The notes: generated by a model from the letters alone, not told the origin. Shown: positions 17,735 through 27,952, counted from the stretch's first letter. The stretch is 64,000 nt of DNA from JBKCUI01 sp052161605 (GCA_052161605.1 CP197409.1); one strand, 5' to 3'. Program-made: numbers and translations.

Positions 17735-19252
17735 ATGAGCTTAGATCACTCTACCAAGCTGTTCATCTGCTCTTATTGCGAGCAGTCGATAAAATTTCGC
17801 AGTGAACAGGAGGGGAAGCGAATCCAATGTCCCAAATGTACGAAGACAGTTTGGGTTTTCGAAAATAGAAATGTTGCGATAAACTCAAAGCTAACCTCGA
17901 CTTGGATGTACGAACGCCCCAAATTGCTTGGACTCCTTGGCAGTCGGATGGTTGGTCCGATTTCTGACACTTCTTTCATCGAACTCATGGAAACGGGTGA
18001 GATTGATCGAAATGCTATGGTTCAAAGCCCAGAGCTCACACGGAATCGGGAAATAGAGGCTGGCAGGGTCAATCTCTGCGTAGTCAGAGACATGTGCAGT
18101 CAGCGTGTTGCTGAAGAGCAGCGTTTACAGCGAATCAAGGAAAGAGAGAATCAAAGAGACGCTAACAATCGCAACACTCTTCTTAATGGAATCAGGAAGG
18201 CAATTTCGGACGGCAATCTTAGCTTGATTGAACGCACTCAGATTTCTGAGTTTGCATCGAAGGTTGGTATTACTGACTCTGAAGTAGGAGAAATCCTAAA
18301 AAGAGAATCATCGATGCTACTCCGTCAAATGATAGAAGATGCTGTTTCAGATGGGTTTTTCGATGATAAAGAAAACGAAAAAATCAGCAAAGTTGCTATC
18401 GGACTTGGACTAACCCTGGAGTTCTCGAATGAACAACATTTTCGGCTCTCACTCGCTCGCATCGCCTGGAATCTCCTCCAGCAACTTCGGTCGGGACAGA
18501 TGAATCCAACTTTAGAGTTTGAGGAAGCAGAAGTCTTTGAGATTGTTTCACTAAAGCGGCCTGCTGGAATTCCTTTGGGCGACGATCATTACCTTAAATC
18601 GATTGGCATTGGAGCCGTAAAACGTGTCGACAAAAATTTCATACTCGACGGTCGATTGACTGCGAAGAAGTATGCGCTTAGCTCAGTCGTCAGTGTTCAG
18701 TGGTTTTCAGACGGGCTCTTCTTGAAACGATCGAGTGGAAAGAGTCTCTTTATTCGTCCACTGCAAACTGGTTTGATTTGGCATCAATTTGCAATGACCA
18801 TGGAGGTGCTAGCGACAGGTGAGCCGGTGGTTGGCGTGTTGCCAGACGAGTCCTTTATTCCGGCAACGAACGTCTTGATGGAAAAAATTGCCGATGGGCA
18901 CTCGGACAATGGCGATCGTTTTGCAGAGGAAAGCCAAGAGGGTGATCTTTGGACTCCTGGGGGGCGGACTCCTCGATTTACATTCCGTGTAGTTGGAGAA
19001 TCATACGACAATCGCCACTTAGATTTGGATCGTCTCTCAATCGGTGAATCTGTCTATCTAGCTCGGGAACCAAACAATCCTTACGATTCAAATGCCGTAA
19101 TCGTTACTAATAGTAAACACCGATCCTTAGGTTACTTAAAACGTGAAGTGAGTGTTTGGTTTGCACCGATCTTAGACAAAGGACGAAAATTTGATTGCGT
19201 TGTAAAACAACGTACGTCAAGTGGGGGGATTATCATTGGGCTATACGAGTAA
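17735..19252 (+). CDS. Zinc-ribbon / TerB-like / HIRAN domain protein
   Basis: 505 residues. An N-terminal zinc ribbon has Cys12, Cys15, Cys32 and Cys35. A short GPISDTSFIEL segment follows, then a charged coil, then two helical units around residues 155-245 resembling TerB-like repeats (AISDGNLSLIERTQI and AVSDGFFDDKENEKI). A middle region resembles a PH-like domain. The C-terminal 85 residues from about 417 match HIRAN: FRVVGESYDN, then VYLAREPNNPYDSNAVIV. HIRAN binds 3' DNA ends in HLTF-type proteins. The gene follows the broken comM by 19 bases on the same strand. Function unknown; a DNA-processing role is inference. Confidence 0.72.
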   Translation: MSLDHSTKLFICSYCEQSIKFRSEQEGKRIQCPKCTKTVWVFENRNVAINSKLTSTWMYERPKLLGLLGSRMVGPISDTSFIELMETGEIDRNAMVQSPELTRNREIEAGRVNLCVVRDMCSQRVAEEQRLQRIKERENQRDANNRNTLLNGIRKAISDGNLSLIERTQISEFASKVGITDSEVGEILKRESSMLLRQMIEDAVSDGFFDDKENEKISKVAIGLGLTLEFSNEQHFRLSLARIAWNLLQQLRSGQMNPTLEFEEAEVFEIVSLKRPAGIPLGDDHYLKSIGIGAVKRVDKNFILDGRLTAKKYALSSVVSVQWFSDGLFLKRSSGKSLFIRPLQTGLIWHQFAMTMEVLATGEPVVGVLPDESFIPATNVLMEKIADGHSDNGDRFAEESQEGDLWTPGGRTPRFTFRVVGESYDNRHLDLDRLSIGESVYLAREPNNPYDSNAVIVTNSKHRSLGYLKREVSVWFAPILDKGRKFDCVVKQRTSSGGIIIGLYE

Positions 19253-19575
19253 TCGAGCATTGTTTTTCGATTGTTAAGCTGTCAAACTGTTTAGAATTCA
19301 AATCAACCGGCAAGACGCGACTTGAGTGCTAATCTGAAGTCCAGCTCAAACAAAAGGATTTTTGGGGCCTAAAACTGGATCTAATAAGGAAATACGCGAA
19401 TCTCAAAATGCTGATCGCGTTATATTTCACCCGGACACCTGACCGGTCGTGTTGCATGTCTTTCGAGCTAGTGCATAACGGACCAACGAGGTTTTGTTGG
19501 CGTGCCAAGATGCCAACTCCGGCGCATCTAACAGGGCAACATGACTTCGAAAGTTTGGGAATCCGTTAAAACTTT
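19253..19575. other. Intergenic stretch, nothing recognised
   Basis: 323 bases between two convergent genes. No supported open frame, RNA gene or strong repeat is seen. Confidence 0.5.
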
Positions 19576-20130
19576 TTACGCATCGAAAAGCTGGTCGCTG
19601 ATACCTCGCAAGGCGGTGATGCAAAACGTGATGTGGTCGTCTAAATCGAGCCCTAAATCAGCGACCCCGTTTTGAATGTCGGACCGATTGACTGCGGCTG
19701 CGAAGCTTACGTTTTTGAGTTTCTTGCGAACGCTCTTGGCTTCGAGATCAGCGAACTTGAGCGGTCGAACATAGGCACACGCGACCAAGAAACCGCATAG
19801 CTCATCGCACGCGTAAAGAGTCTTATCCAGCTTGGAGACTCGCGGGTAATCGGGTAGATAGTCGGCATGAGAAAGGATCGCATAGACAATATCCTCCGAA
19901 ACTCCTTGGGCGCGAAGGATCTTGCTCCCTTCGACGGGGTGGTCGGGACCTTGCGGGTAGCGTTCGTAGTCGAAATCGTGGAGCAAGCCAACGATGCCCC
20001 ATTTCTCTTCGTCCTCGTTCCAGGCTTTCGCGTAGGCTCGCATGGCGGCTTCGACTGCATACATATGCCTACGTAATGCTACGTTCTCCACGTACTGATG
20101 CATCAGAGCGAGAGCGGCGGATCGATCCAT
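19576..20130 (-). CDS. HD-domain phosphohydrolase
   Basis: 184 residues. The metal-binding HD motif is in GLLHDFDYERYP (about residue 50), preceded by RRHMYAVEAAM (first His) and followed by AILSHADY and LDKTLYACDEL, the ordered His/Asp set of HDIG-type hydrolases. The substrate (nucleotide or other phosphate ester) is not predictable. It lies 30 bases downstream of kbl on the same strand and may be cotranscribed. Confidence 0.85.
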   Translation of the reverse strand: MDRSAALALMHQYVENVALRRHMYAVEAAMRAYAKAWNEDEEKWGIVGLLHDFDYERYPQGPDHPVEGSKILRAQGVSEDIVYAILSHADYLPDYPRVSKLDKTLYACDELCGFLVACAYVRPLKFADLEAKSVRKKLKNVSFAAAVNRSDIQNGVADLGLDLDDHITFCITALRGISDQLFDA

Positions 20131-20160
20131 GTTTGCTTAGCCTTGGGTTATGTTAAGAGA

Positions 20161-21333
20161 CTACTTAGATCGCTTTTCGAAGCTTTCAGCCACCATGCGA
20201 AGCTGATCGACATCGTGAGCTGCGGAGACTTGGGTTCGAATGCGGGCCTTTTCTTTGGGAACGACGGGGTAGCTAAAGGCGATGACGTAGATTCCATCGT
20301 CGAGCATAGCCTTGGCCACTTGTCCTGCCTTGGCCGCATCGCCGATCATCACCGGAACGATTGGGTGAACACCGGGCAGGATGTTCAAGCCGCGTCGAAG
20401 CATTTCCTCTCGGAAGAATTGGGTGTTGGATTCGAGTTTGTCTCGTAGGTCTGTGGAGGAAGACAGCAGTTCGATTGCTTTGATGGCTCCACCGACGACG
20501 GGTGGGGCGACGGTGTTGGAAAAGAGGTAGGTTCGCGAGCGTTGACGCAGGAGTTCGATCATTTGGGCGTTGCCGGAGGTGTAACCGCCGCTGGCACCTC
20601 CGAGTGCTTTGCCCAAGGTTCCGGTCAGGATGTCGACTCGATCCATGACACCGCAGTGCTCGTGAGTTCCTCGTCCGTGTGCTCCGACAAACCCAACAGC
20701 GTGAGAATCGTCCACCATGACCATGGCGTCATACTCATCTGCGAGTTCGCATACGGCCGCCAAGTCCGCGATGGTGCCGTCCATAGAGAAGACACCATCG
20801 GTTGCGATGAGTCGAAAGCGGGCCGATTTGGCTTCCTCAAGCTTGGCCCTGAGGTCGCTCATGTCGTTGTTCTTGTATCGCAGACGCTGCGCCTTGCACA
20901 ATCGGATACCGTCGATGATCGAAGCGTGGTTTAGTTCGTCCGAGATGATCGCATCTTCGGCGGTGAGGATGGTCTCGAACAAACCACCGTTGGCGTCCCA
21001 GCACGAGTTGTAGAGGATCGTATCTTCCATCCCCAGGAATTCGCTAAGTTGATTTTCCAGTTGCTTATGGATCGACTGGGTTCCGCAGATAAAGCGGACC
21101 GATGCCATGCCGTAGCCCCATCGCTGGAGGGTTTCGTCGGCGGCTTTTTGGACCTCGGGGTGCTGTGCCAGTCCCAGATAATTGTTAGCACACATATTGA
21201 GGAGCGTTCGTCCGTCCTCGAGGTTGACCGTTACACCTTGTGCTGAGCCGATCACCCGTTCGGTTTTGAACGTACCGGCCCGCTTCATCTCTTCGTTTTG
21301 GTGGGAAACGTGGTCTAAAAACGCTTGGTTCAT
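20161..21333 (-). CDS. kbl: 2-amino-3-ketobutyrate CoA ligase (glycine C-acetyltransferase)
   Basis: 390 residues from the ATG at 21333; a TTG lies four codons upstream. It is a PLP fold-type I alpha-oxoamine synthase: NMCANNYLGLAQHP near the N-terminus, DELNHASIIDG, MVMVDDSHAVGF (PLP Asp) and LTGTLGKALGG, where the Lys forms the Schiff base. The length matches Kbl of other bacteria (about 398). It splits 2-amino-3-ketobutyrate with CoA into glycine and acetyl-CoA in threonine breakdown. No threonine dehydrogenase gene is in the window. Confidence 0.93.
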   Translation of the reverse strand: MNQAFLDHVSHQNEEMKRAGTFKTERVIGSAQGVTVNLEDGRTLLNMCANNYLGLAQHPEVQKAADETLQRWGYGMASVRFICGTQSIHKQLENQLSEFLGMEDTILYNSCWDANGGLFETILTAEDAIISDELNHASIIDGIRLCKAQRLRYKNNDMSDLRAKLEEAKSARFRLIATDGVFSMDGTIADLAAVCELADEYDAMVMVDDSHAVGFVGAHGRGTHEHCGVMDRVDILTGTLGKALGGASGGYTSGNAQMIELLRQRSRTYLFSNTVAPPVVGGAIKAIELLSSSTDLRDKLESNTQFFREEMLRRGLNILPGVHPIVPVMIGDAAKAGQVAKAMLDDGIYVIAFSYPVVPKEKARIRTQVSAAHDVDQLRMVAESFEKRSK

Positions 21334-21646
21334 AATGGATTGCAACAGGTGCTAGTGGAAGCTTGGAGATCGGCCAAAAAGTGTCGATTTTAGCGGGTGT
21401 CTGGCAAGTCCAATCTGGATTGCGGACAGGGAGACGCAGGCGAGTTGCGCATTAAGATGTTCAGAAAAGAGGCAGAGGCTGAAGTAGCTTAGCTTATAAC
21501 GCTATCGAGACCGAACGCCCAGCAGCAAAAAAAATCGGGGTAACGCGGCAAAGATCCGACTGGAAGGGGGGGGGGGGAAGAAAAAGCAGCAGAACTAGGA
21601 ATCCGTTGGCTGGGTCAAGAAATAACCACCCGGCCGAAGCAAGAAG

Positions 21647-21719
<73 letters not shown>

Positions 21720-21927
21720 AACAAGAGAGGATGTTAGGCCCTCCGGCTTATTTTGTCAATTCGGCCAATCAACGTTTCTTCGTTAGGCGTTTGCTCTATA
21801 ATTGGACGGATAGCGTCATTTTGGAAAATTTCGATGAGATCCCTCGAGGTTTCCAACCCATGGTTAGGTCGGTTTCAGATATGATGGCGACGGAGTTATT
21901 TTTGCGCAAACTCAGACAAGGAATCCT

Positions 21928-23586
21928 ATGATCAGAGATTTGTTCTTTGTACGGTCGTTTGTAGCCGCGGTCGTTGTCGCTTTGGTCGCAGTCGCTGGGC
22001 GAACAACGAAGGCCGAGGATTATGATCCCGATCACCCGTTTGTCGTAGAACTGGTGAAAAAGGGGGTTGAATACCTTAAGAAGGACGGTGGTGGGCCTCA
22101 AGGAAACGCTGGCTTCGACATCATCGTGGCGATGGCGATTTACAAGTCGGACCCTGAAGAGAATGGCTCCCATCCATCCGTATTGCGTGGGATCCAGCAG
22201 GCCGTTCGGGTTGCCCAAAGAATGAATGGGGATGCAACGCATTGGGAACATGAGGATATGTATGTCGTCCCAGTGGCTACCATGCTGTTAGCGTCGGTTT
22301 CGCCCGAAAAGTACAAGGATTCGCTGCTGGCAATGCGGGATGCTCTCATTTCCTCGCAACGACCCAACGGCGGTTTCGGGTACATGGACGCGGGGCCCTA
22401 CAAGGCGAGTGGGGCAGCCGATATCTCTCAAACTCAATACCTAATGCTAGCTTTTTGGACCATGTACCAGGCTGGCATCGAGATTCCGCCCGAGACTATT
22501 CTCCGTTGCATCGACATGCTAGCGCGATCGCAGACGGGTGATGGCGGATGGCCTTACCAGTGGGGGGTGAATTTACCTAACACCATTCAGACGCGATCCC
22601 CCACGAATTCGCTTACAGCCGCAGGTTTCTCGGCGGTCTTAATCGCAGCGGACTCGATCGGGGCTTACCGCAGCAAATTCGCAGGATCTCAAGAAGAAGA
22701 GGGAATTGTCCCGGAAGCCTTTGTGCGAGTGGATCCCGATGCTAAGAAGAAGAAAAAGGTCGCTGTCGACAAAGAAAAGCTGACAATGGTTACCCGCAAG
22801 GCTGAGAATTGGTTCGCAGCACACCCCTACACCAGCAAACAGCAATTTCACTATTACTACGTCTACTCAAAGGAACGGTACGAATCGTTCTTGGAGGTAT
22901 CGAAAGGGAAGACCGCAAAGAGTCCCGCTTGGTACAACGAAATGGTTGAAGAATTAGCGAGGGATCAGGATGCTGATGGTTCGTGGTACATGAAGGGGGA
23001 CATCATTGCTCAGAACGTCTCCACTGCGTTTGCGGTATTATTTTTGATACGAAGTACGCAGAAGGCGATCGGCGAAATGCATGACGATCTTCTCGTTGGA
23101 GGAAATACGCTTCCCGACGACCCCAATGTGGTCATCAAGAACGGCAAAATCGTAAGCAAAACCGAATCCACCACCATGGATGACGCCTTAAAAGTCCTAG
23201 AATCAGAGGACCAGAGTGATATGAAGGCCTCCTTGGTCCCCGAAAAGATCATTCTTCCAAAGGATCCTAAAGAAAGGAAAGAACTATTGGGCCGTTTCGC
23301 GCGGCTTATGAGCTCCAAGGATCACGAGGTGAGGCGATTCGCGGCCAGACTGCTGGGCCGTGGTGATGATTTAGAATTCGTTCCGCAATTGATCTACGGT
23401 CTTTCTGATCCAGACCCCGTAGTTCCTCGTAACGCGGAGGCTTCGCTGCGATTGATCTCACGTCAATTGGACACCGCTCATATTCCCAAAGAGGGAAAGA
23501 TAACCGAACCTCAACGGATTACGGCAATTTTGCAATGGCGAAAGTGGTACCTAACGGTGCGCCCCGATTACGTTTTTATTGACTAA
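21928..23586 (+). CDS. Secreted prenyltransferase/squalene-cyclase-repeat protein
   Basis: 552 residues with a signal peptide (about 1-30). Repeats of the squalene-oxidocyclase/prenyltransferase alpha-toroid type are visible: SQRPNGGFGYMDAG, QTGDGGWPYQW and DQDADGSWYMKG. The catalytic DxDD motif of true squalene-hopene cyclases is not evident, so this is probably a structural or binding relative, common in planctomycetes. The last 120 residues look HEAT-like (LMSSKDHEVRRFAARLLGRG). AAGGA precedes the ATG. The next gene starts 70 bases later on the same strand. Confidence 0.8.
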   Translation: MIRDLFFVRSFVAAVVVALVAVAGRTTKAEDYDPDHPFVVELVKKGVEYLKKDGGGPQGNAGFDIIVAMAIYKSDPEENGSHPSVLRGIQQAVRVAQRMNGDATHWEHEDMYVVPVATMLLASVSPEKYKDSLLAMRDALISSQRPNGGFGYMDAGPYKASGAADISQTQYLMLAFWTMYQAGIEIPPETILRCIDMLARSQTGDGGWPYQWGVNLPNTIQTRSPTNSLTAAGFSAVLIAADSIGAYRSKFAGSQEEEGIVPEAFVRVDPDAKKKKKVAVDKEKLTMVTRKAENWFAAHPYTSKQQFHYYYVYSKERYESFLEVSKGKTAKSPAWYNEMVEELARDQDADGSWYMKGDIIAQNVSTAFAVLFLIRSTQKAIGEMHDDLLVGGNTLPDDPNVVIKNGKIVSKTESTTMDDALKVLESEDQSDMKASLVPEKIILPKDPKERKELLGRFARLMSSKDHEVRRFAARLLGRGDDLEFVPQLIYGLSDPDPVVPRNAEASLRLISRQLDTAHIPKEGKITEPQRITAILQWRKWYLTVRPDYVFID

Positions 23587-23656
23587 GCGATTAACCTGGA
23601 CACGAAAAAAGCCCCTGCTCGGCAGAAGCATCCTCCTTGCAATTTGTAGCATAGAT

Positions 23657-24565
23657 ATGGCCAAAACAGACCCTTCGCCTAACACGACAGACAAAAACGT
23701 ATTCGATGTGGACGCTAACTCTTTGCGTACCAATAGCGTCGACAAGGTTTCGAGTTTGCTAACCGCCATGTTGGTGTTGGTTGGGCTGGCCGTCTTCTTG
23801 CTGGGTCTTATGTTCTTCCTGAGAGCTGGTCAGCCGCAGATCAAAGCCATCAGGCTGGAGCCAGAGAAGATCGCCGGGCGAGGTGAAAACGCTGAGGGCA
23901 TGGAGCGTGATTTCGATCCTCCCGCTGCCGACGAAGTAGAGATGAGTGATCCGCCACTGGATCAGACGTTGCAGATGGTCGCCGATGCCATCAACTCGGT
24001 GTCTGAGCTAATGGATGGGATGCAAAACGATGGCACTGGTAAAGGGGATTCTCGTCCACCCGGACCTGAGGGAGAGGGAGACGATATCATTCCTCGATTC
24101 GAACGATGGGATATCAAGTTCCAAGCGAGAGATAAAAAGAATTACGGCGCGCAGTTGGACTTTTTCAAAATCGAGCTAGGCACTTACGGAGCGGGGATCC
24201 CGAGAGTGGAATATATCTCAAACCTATCTGGGGCACCGGTCAAAAGATCTGGACTGCCAAAGGATGATAAACGACTTTACTTCCTCAGCGTTGCTGATGG
24301 TGCATTGAAGAGGTATGACAAACAATTTCTTCAGTCCGCAGGCATTAACGTAGGTACACGACCACCCATCAAGTTTTTTCCTCCGGAGACGGAAGAGCTT
24401 TTAGCGCAGGCCGAAGCTCAACATTATGTCAAGAATCGTAATCCGGAGTTTCGAGTTACTGATGTGGGCAAAACCGTTTTCGAGAGCCGTCCCTCGGCAA
24501 CGGGCAAAGGCTACGAGTTTGTTGTGATCGATCAAAGATACCGAAATAAACTGGTCAAGAAATAA
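23657..24565 (+). CDS. Conserved membrane protein of unknown function
   Basis: 302 residues from the ATG at 23657; a TTG at 23579 would add 26 residues overlapping the previous gene. One membrane helix lies near residues 35-60 (AMLVLVGLAVFLLGLMFFL). The extracytoplasmic part has an acidic, Pro/Gly-rich linker and a domain with IKFQARDKKNYGAQLDFF. I do not recognise a family. Position right after the prenyltransferase-repeat gene suggests a common operon. Confidence 0.75.
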   Translation: MAKTDPSPNTTDKNVFDVDANSLRTNSVDKVSSLLTAMLVLVGLAVFLLGLMFFLRAGQPQIKAIRLEPEKIAGRGENAEGMERDFDPPAADEVEMSDPPLDQTLQMVADAINSVSELMDGMQNDGTGKGDSRPPGPEGEGDDIIPRFERWDIKFQARDKKNYGAQLDFFKIELGTYGAGIPRVEYISNLSGAPVKRSGLPKDDKRLYFLSVADGALKRYDKQFLQSAGINVGTRPPIKFFPPETEELLAQAEAQHYVKNRNPEFRVTDVGKTVFESRPSATGKGYEFVVIDQRYRNKLVKK

Positions 24566-24613
24566 GGATGGATTCGAAATGGTTGTTGTCTCGCAGCGCT
24601 ACAAACTGAATTA

Positions 24614-25408
24614 ATGAGCAACCCTCGAGTGACCGTTAAGACGCTTCTCTCGATGAAGCGTCGTGGTGAGCGTATAACGATGCTCACTGCTTACGATTAT
24701 CCAACTGCGAAACTTCTCGACGAATCCAACATTGATTGTATTCTCGTTGGAGATTCCTTGGGTATGGTTGTGCAAGGACGGACGACGACTGTTCCCGTTA
24801 CCGTTGAGGAAATGATCTATCATGGCGAGATGGTGGCCCGTGCTGCTAGACGTGCGATGGTCGTAGTGGATCTGCCCTTTCCTGTCGGGCAGCTCGGTGT
24901 CGCTCACACCGTGGCGACAGCGGCAGAGATCATGAAGAAAACGGAATGCCACGCGGTCAAATTGGAAGGGGGGCACCAACAAGCCGACACGATTCGAGCT
25001 CTAGTGGATGCCGGAATCCCAACGATCGCTCACATTGGCCTCAGACCTCAGAGTGTACACGCCTTGGGGGGTTATAAAGTCCAGCGGGACGCAGACCGGC
25101 TGATCCAAGACGCCACCAGCGCAGAAAAAGCGGGCGCTTTTGTAGTATTGATCGAATGCGTTCCAAGCGAGCTGGCAGGACAAGTTACCAAGCTGCTATC
25201 GGTTCCGACCATCGGGATTGGGGCAGGTTCTGAGTGCGACGGGCAAGTGTTGGTGACCAACGATATGCTGGGCTGGAACAGTGGTTACGTCCCCAAATTC
25301 GTTAGACAATTCGCAGACTTGCGAAGTGGTGCGATCAAGGCGGTGGAAGAGTATCGGTCGCAAGTTCAAAGTGGTGAGTTCCCTGGCCAGCAAGAGTCCT
25401 TCGAATGA
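24614..25408 (+). CDS. panB: 3-methyl-2-oxobutanoate hydroxymethyltransferase
   Basis: 264 residues, the usual length of PanB. Clear motifs: ITMLTAYDYPTAKLLDES, LVGDSLGMVVQGR (metal-binding Asp), VVVDLPF, AVKLEGG (catalytic region) and AHIGLRPQSVHALGGYKVQ, with IGIGAGSECDGQVLV near the C-terminus. It adds a hydroxymethyl group from methylene-THF to ketoisovalerate, giving ketopantoate for CoA synthesis. The stop overlaps the next start by 4 bases (ATGA), so translation is probably coupled. Confidence 0.96.
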   Translation: MSNPRVTVKTLLSMKRRGERITMLTAYDYPTAKLLDESNIDCILVGDSLGMVVQGRTTTVPVTVEEMIYHGEMVARAARRAMVVVDLPFPVGQLGVAHTVATAAEIMKKTECHAVKLEGGHQQADTIRALVDAGIPTIAHIGLRPQSVHALGGYKVQRDADRLIQDATSAEKAGAFVVLIECVPSELAGQVTKLLSVPTIGIGAGSECDGQVLVTNDMLGWNSGYVPKFVRQFADLRSGAIKAVEEYRSQVQSGEFPGQQESFE

Positions 25409-26292
25409 CGATTACCATCGATGAGCTTAACGAGATATACGGGTTGGAAGATTGTTTAGTCTTCGAATCCCACAGTAATGGGTTGCCGCTCGGACGAGTC
25501 ACCACACCGCACTGCTCTGCTGCATTCCTGCTCTACGGCGCACATGTCTTGTCCTATCAACCTGCTTCGGAAAAAGAATCCATTCTCTTTCTGAGCGATC
25601 AAGCGGTTTATGAAAAGGGTAAACCGATTCGAGGAGGGATTCCGATTTGTTTCCCTTGGTTCGGAGCACATCCTGACAAAGCAACTCTTCCAGCTCATGG
25701 TTGGGCGAGAACTCAAGACTGGGAATTGTTGGAGACAGCCCAATCCCACGAGAACATCGTCGTACGATTGCGACTGATCTCTGGTGGTTATGAGGTAATC
25801 TGTGAGTTGGGCTTTGGATCGCAATTTTCGATCGATTTAGATGTTCGCAATCAGGGAAGCGAACCGCTAACCTATGAGGTCGCCTTGCACACGTACTTCA
25901 AAGTTGCCGATGTGGAACGAGTCCAGATTGTTGGCTTGGAGGGAGTTCCATTCATCGATCAACTAACGAATAGTGTCGTTCCAGGTCAGTCGCATGCGAT
26001 CCGATTTACGGAGGAGACCGATCGCATTTATCAGGGGGACGCAGGGCAAATACAGATGCACGATGACGTACTACGGAGGACCATAGAACTCGCTGCACGT
26101 GGGGCTCGTTCGACGATCGTCTGGAATCCGTGGGTGGCCAAGAGTCAGCGGATGGCAGATTTTGGCGATGAGGAGTTTCACGAGATGTGTTGCATCGAGA
26201 CTGCAAACGTCCGAGCGAATTGCGTGCAACTCGCTCCAGGAGAAAGCCAACGTACCGGCGTCTCTATTAAGACGAAGCGGATGGATCTTTAA
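25405..26292 (+). CDS. D-hexose-6-phosphate mutarotase (aldose 1-epimerase family)
   Basis: 295 residues of the galactose-mutarotase-like beta-sandwich. The YeaD-type motifs are GAHVLSYQP, FLSDQAVYEKGKPIRGGIPI (conserved Arg), CFPWFG, AHGWART (catalytic His), LHTYFKV (second His) and VVWNPW-like IVWNPWVAKS near the C-terminus with a following catalytic Glu candidate. It interconverts alpha and beta anomers of glucose-6-phosphate. It is translationally coupled to panB by a 4-base overlap, though the pathways are unrelated. Confidence 0.9.
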   Translation: MTITIDELNEIYGLEDCLVFESHSNGLPLGRVTTPHCSAAFLLYGAHVLSYQPASEKESILFLSDQAVYEKGKPIRGGIPICFPWFGAHPDKATLPAHGWARTQDWELLETAQSHENIVVRLRLISGGYEVICELGFGSQFSIDLDVRNQGSEPLTYEVALHTYFKVADVERVQIVGLEGVPFIDQLTNSVVPGQSHAIRFTEETDRIYQGDAGQIQMHDDVLRRTIELAARGARSTIVWNPWVAKSQRMADFGDEEFHEMCCIETANVRANCVQLAPGESQRTGVSIKTKRMDL

Positions 26293-26299
26293 CAAGATC

Positions 26300-27952
26300 C
26301 TACCGCCAAAAGACTTCTTTGTCGCGATCGGCTCGATCTTTGGCGTTTTGGTCGAGGTTGCTTGACTTGATATCCACGCGATTCAATTCCTCCATCGTGA
26401 CTTTGATACGCTTCCGGACATGACTCACCGTAACCCCAACACCGCCGCTTACTGTAGCCATTTGAGAGCCATCGAATCCTTTGTGGGTCGCGGCGATGCT
26501 CTCGATCTCTTTAGCAGCAACTGGCATGCGTGGTTGCACTTGAGTCGAACTCAAAGCAGTGAACAGTTCACCTCGACCGTGTTCCATTTCGAGCCGAACA
26601 ATCTCTAATGCGACGGCTAGATCCATGATGTGCTGCAATCGCCCGAAGATAGGATAGGGCTCTATGAGTTCGCGATAGTTCTTTGTGAACGATTCCGCAA
26701 AACGGTTCGCTGCTGGATCGACTTTGCCGGTAGCGGTCCGTTTACCACTGGCTTCGAAATGCTGTGACTCGCTACGTAATTGCACATTGTTATTTTCTAA
26801 GGAATAGATTCGTCTCTCTTTGTCCAGCGCAATGTCGGTGTCGCTCAGGGATAGCCACCAACGCATCATGGTCGATGTCTCAGATTGACGAATCGAATCG
26901 AGTTCCGCCCAATAGGACTTTGCAGGTCTGGGGAGCGAGTCTACCCCCATACCTAATCGCTTCATTGCCGCATCGGCTATCAGCAAAGCCAATCCTGTCG
27001 GAGAATCAGCAGGAAGACCGATCACTATGGTTGCTTGATTGCCCAGCATCTTCTTCCAGGTTTCAAGCCAGCGATCGGGACTGTTTCTAAGTTCTCGCAA
27101 CGATGACGACCGCTGGGCAAACGCATGAGCTTCGCGGAGTCGGTTCTCATCGGGATTGATTGTGCATCCAAAGTCTCTACCGCTGTTTAGAATTACCGGT
27201 GCTATGCTGAGCAAGTCTTCCAGCAAAATGGGAGGCATTCCAGTCTCTTGATTCACGAGTTGCCCGTCAACATGCATACCAAGATTCCCTGCCGGGCCAC
27301 CGAGTAGCCAATCGTTATTCTCCTCATCGAATGCGAGGTAATCGAGGCGGTAGATACCTCCGAGCAGTTCCATAGCGACGCTGGACGGTTTGTTCCCAAG
27401 CATCCGATCTGCAACCAACTCATCCAGTGATCGCAGAGAAATCCATCGCAACGATGTCGGCTCCTGCCAGCTACCTAGCGCGGACAAGTCAGCCTTGGGC
27501 TTACCCATTTGACGCAGCTCGCGAAGAGATTCCTCGCTCGGACTGATCCGCTCCATAACACCCGAAGTCGAAATACGGACACCGTTCCGATGCGGGATCA
27601 TCGACGAGGTGCCTCCCTGGCTTTCCCAGCCACCATCGACAACCGTTTCAATGATGTTCATGAGCTCATCAAAATTCGCCAGGGGCGAACCACCTGCTGC
27701 CCCACCTTTTCTAGATGGTTCCATGCCAGCTTGGAACCGATCCAGTCGATACCGATCGATTTCCGACAATTGCGATCTCAGTTGAGGATCGCTAGAAGAT
27801 GAAGCAGTATTACCGGGTGGGTTGCTGCTCGATTCACCCTGCTGCCCAGCACATCTAGTCGAGCCCCAGATACCGGCGACCAGCCAAGCCATCAGCATTA
27901 ATTGAAGTGGTTTGCTCAAAAAAGCCTTGGTTTTACTCAGGATAGATCTCAT
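26300..27952 (-). CDS. Secreted protein of unknown function
   Basis: 550 residues from the ATG at 27952; an ATG at 28009 would add 19 residues. Starting at 27952 gives a signal peptide (AFLSKPLQLMLMAWLVAGIW). There is an Asn/Ser-rich linker, a segment VMERISPSEESLRELRQ, and no recognisable domain in the rest. It is convergent with the mutarotase (7 bases apart) and divergent from the prolyl oligopeptidase. No function can be assigned. Confidence 0.7.
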   Translation of the reverse strand: MRSILSKTKAFLSKPLQLMLMAWLVAGIWGSTRCAGQQGESSSNPPGNTASSSSDPQLRSQLSEIDRYRLDRFQAGMEPSRKGGAAGGSPLANFDELMNIIETVVDGGWESQGGTSSMIPHRNGVRISTSGVMERISPSEESLRELRQMGKPKADLSALGSWQEPTSLRWISLRSLDELVADRMLGNKPSSVAMELLGGIYRLDYLAFDEENNDWLLGGPAGNLGMHVDGQLVNQETGMPPILLEDLLSIAPVILNSGRDFGCTINPDENRLREAHAFAQRSSSLRELRNSPDRWLETWKKMLGNQATIVIGLPADSPTGLALLIADAAMKRLGMGVDSLPRPAKSYWAELDSIRQSETSTMMRWWLSLSDTDIALDKERRIYSLENNNVQLRSESQHFEASGKRTATGKVDPAANRFAESFTKNYRELIEPYPIFGRLQHIMDLAVALEIVRLEMEHGRGELFTALSSTQVQPRMPVAAKEIESIAATHKGFDGSQMATVSGGVGVTVSHVRKRIKVTMEELNRVDIKSSNLDQNAKDRADRDKEVFWR

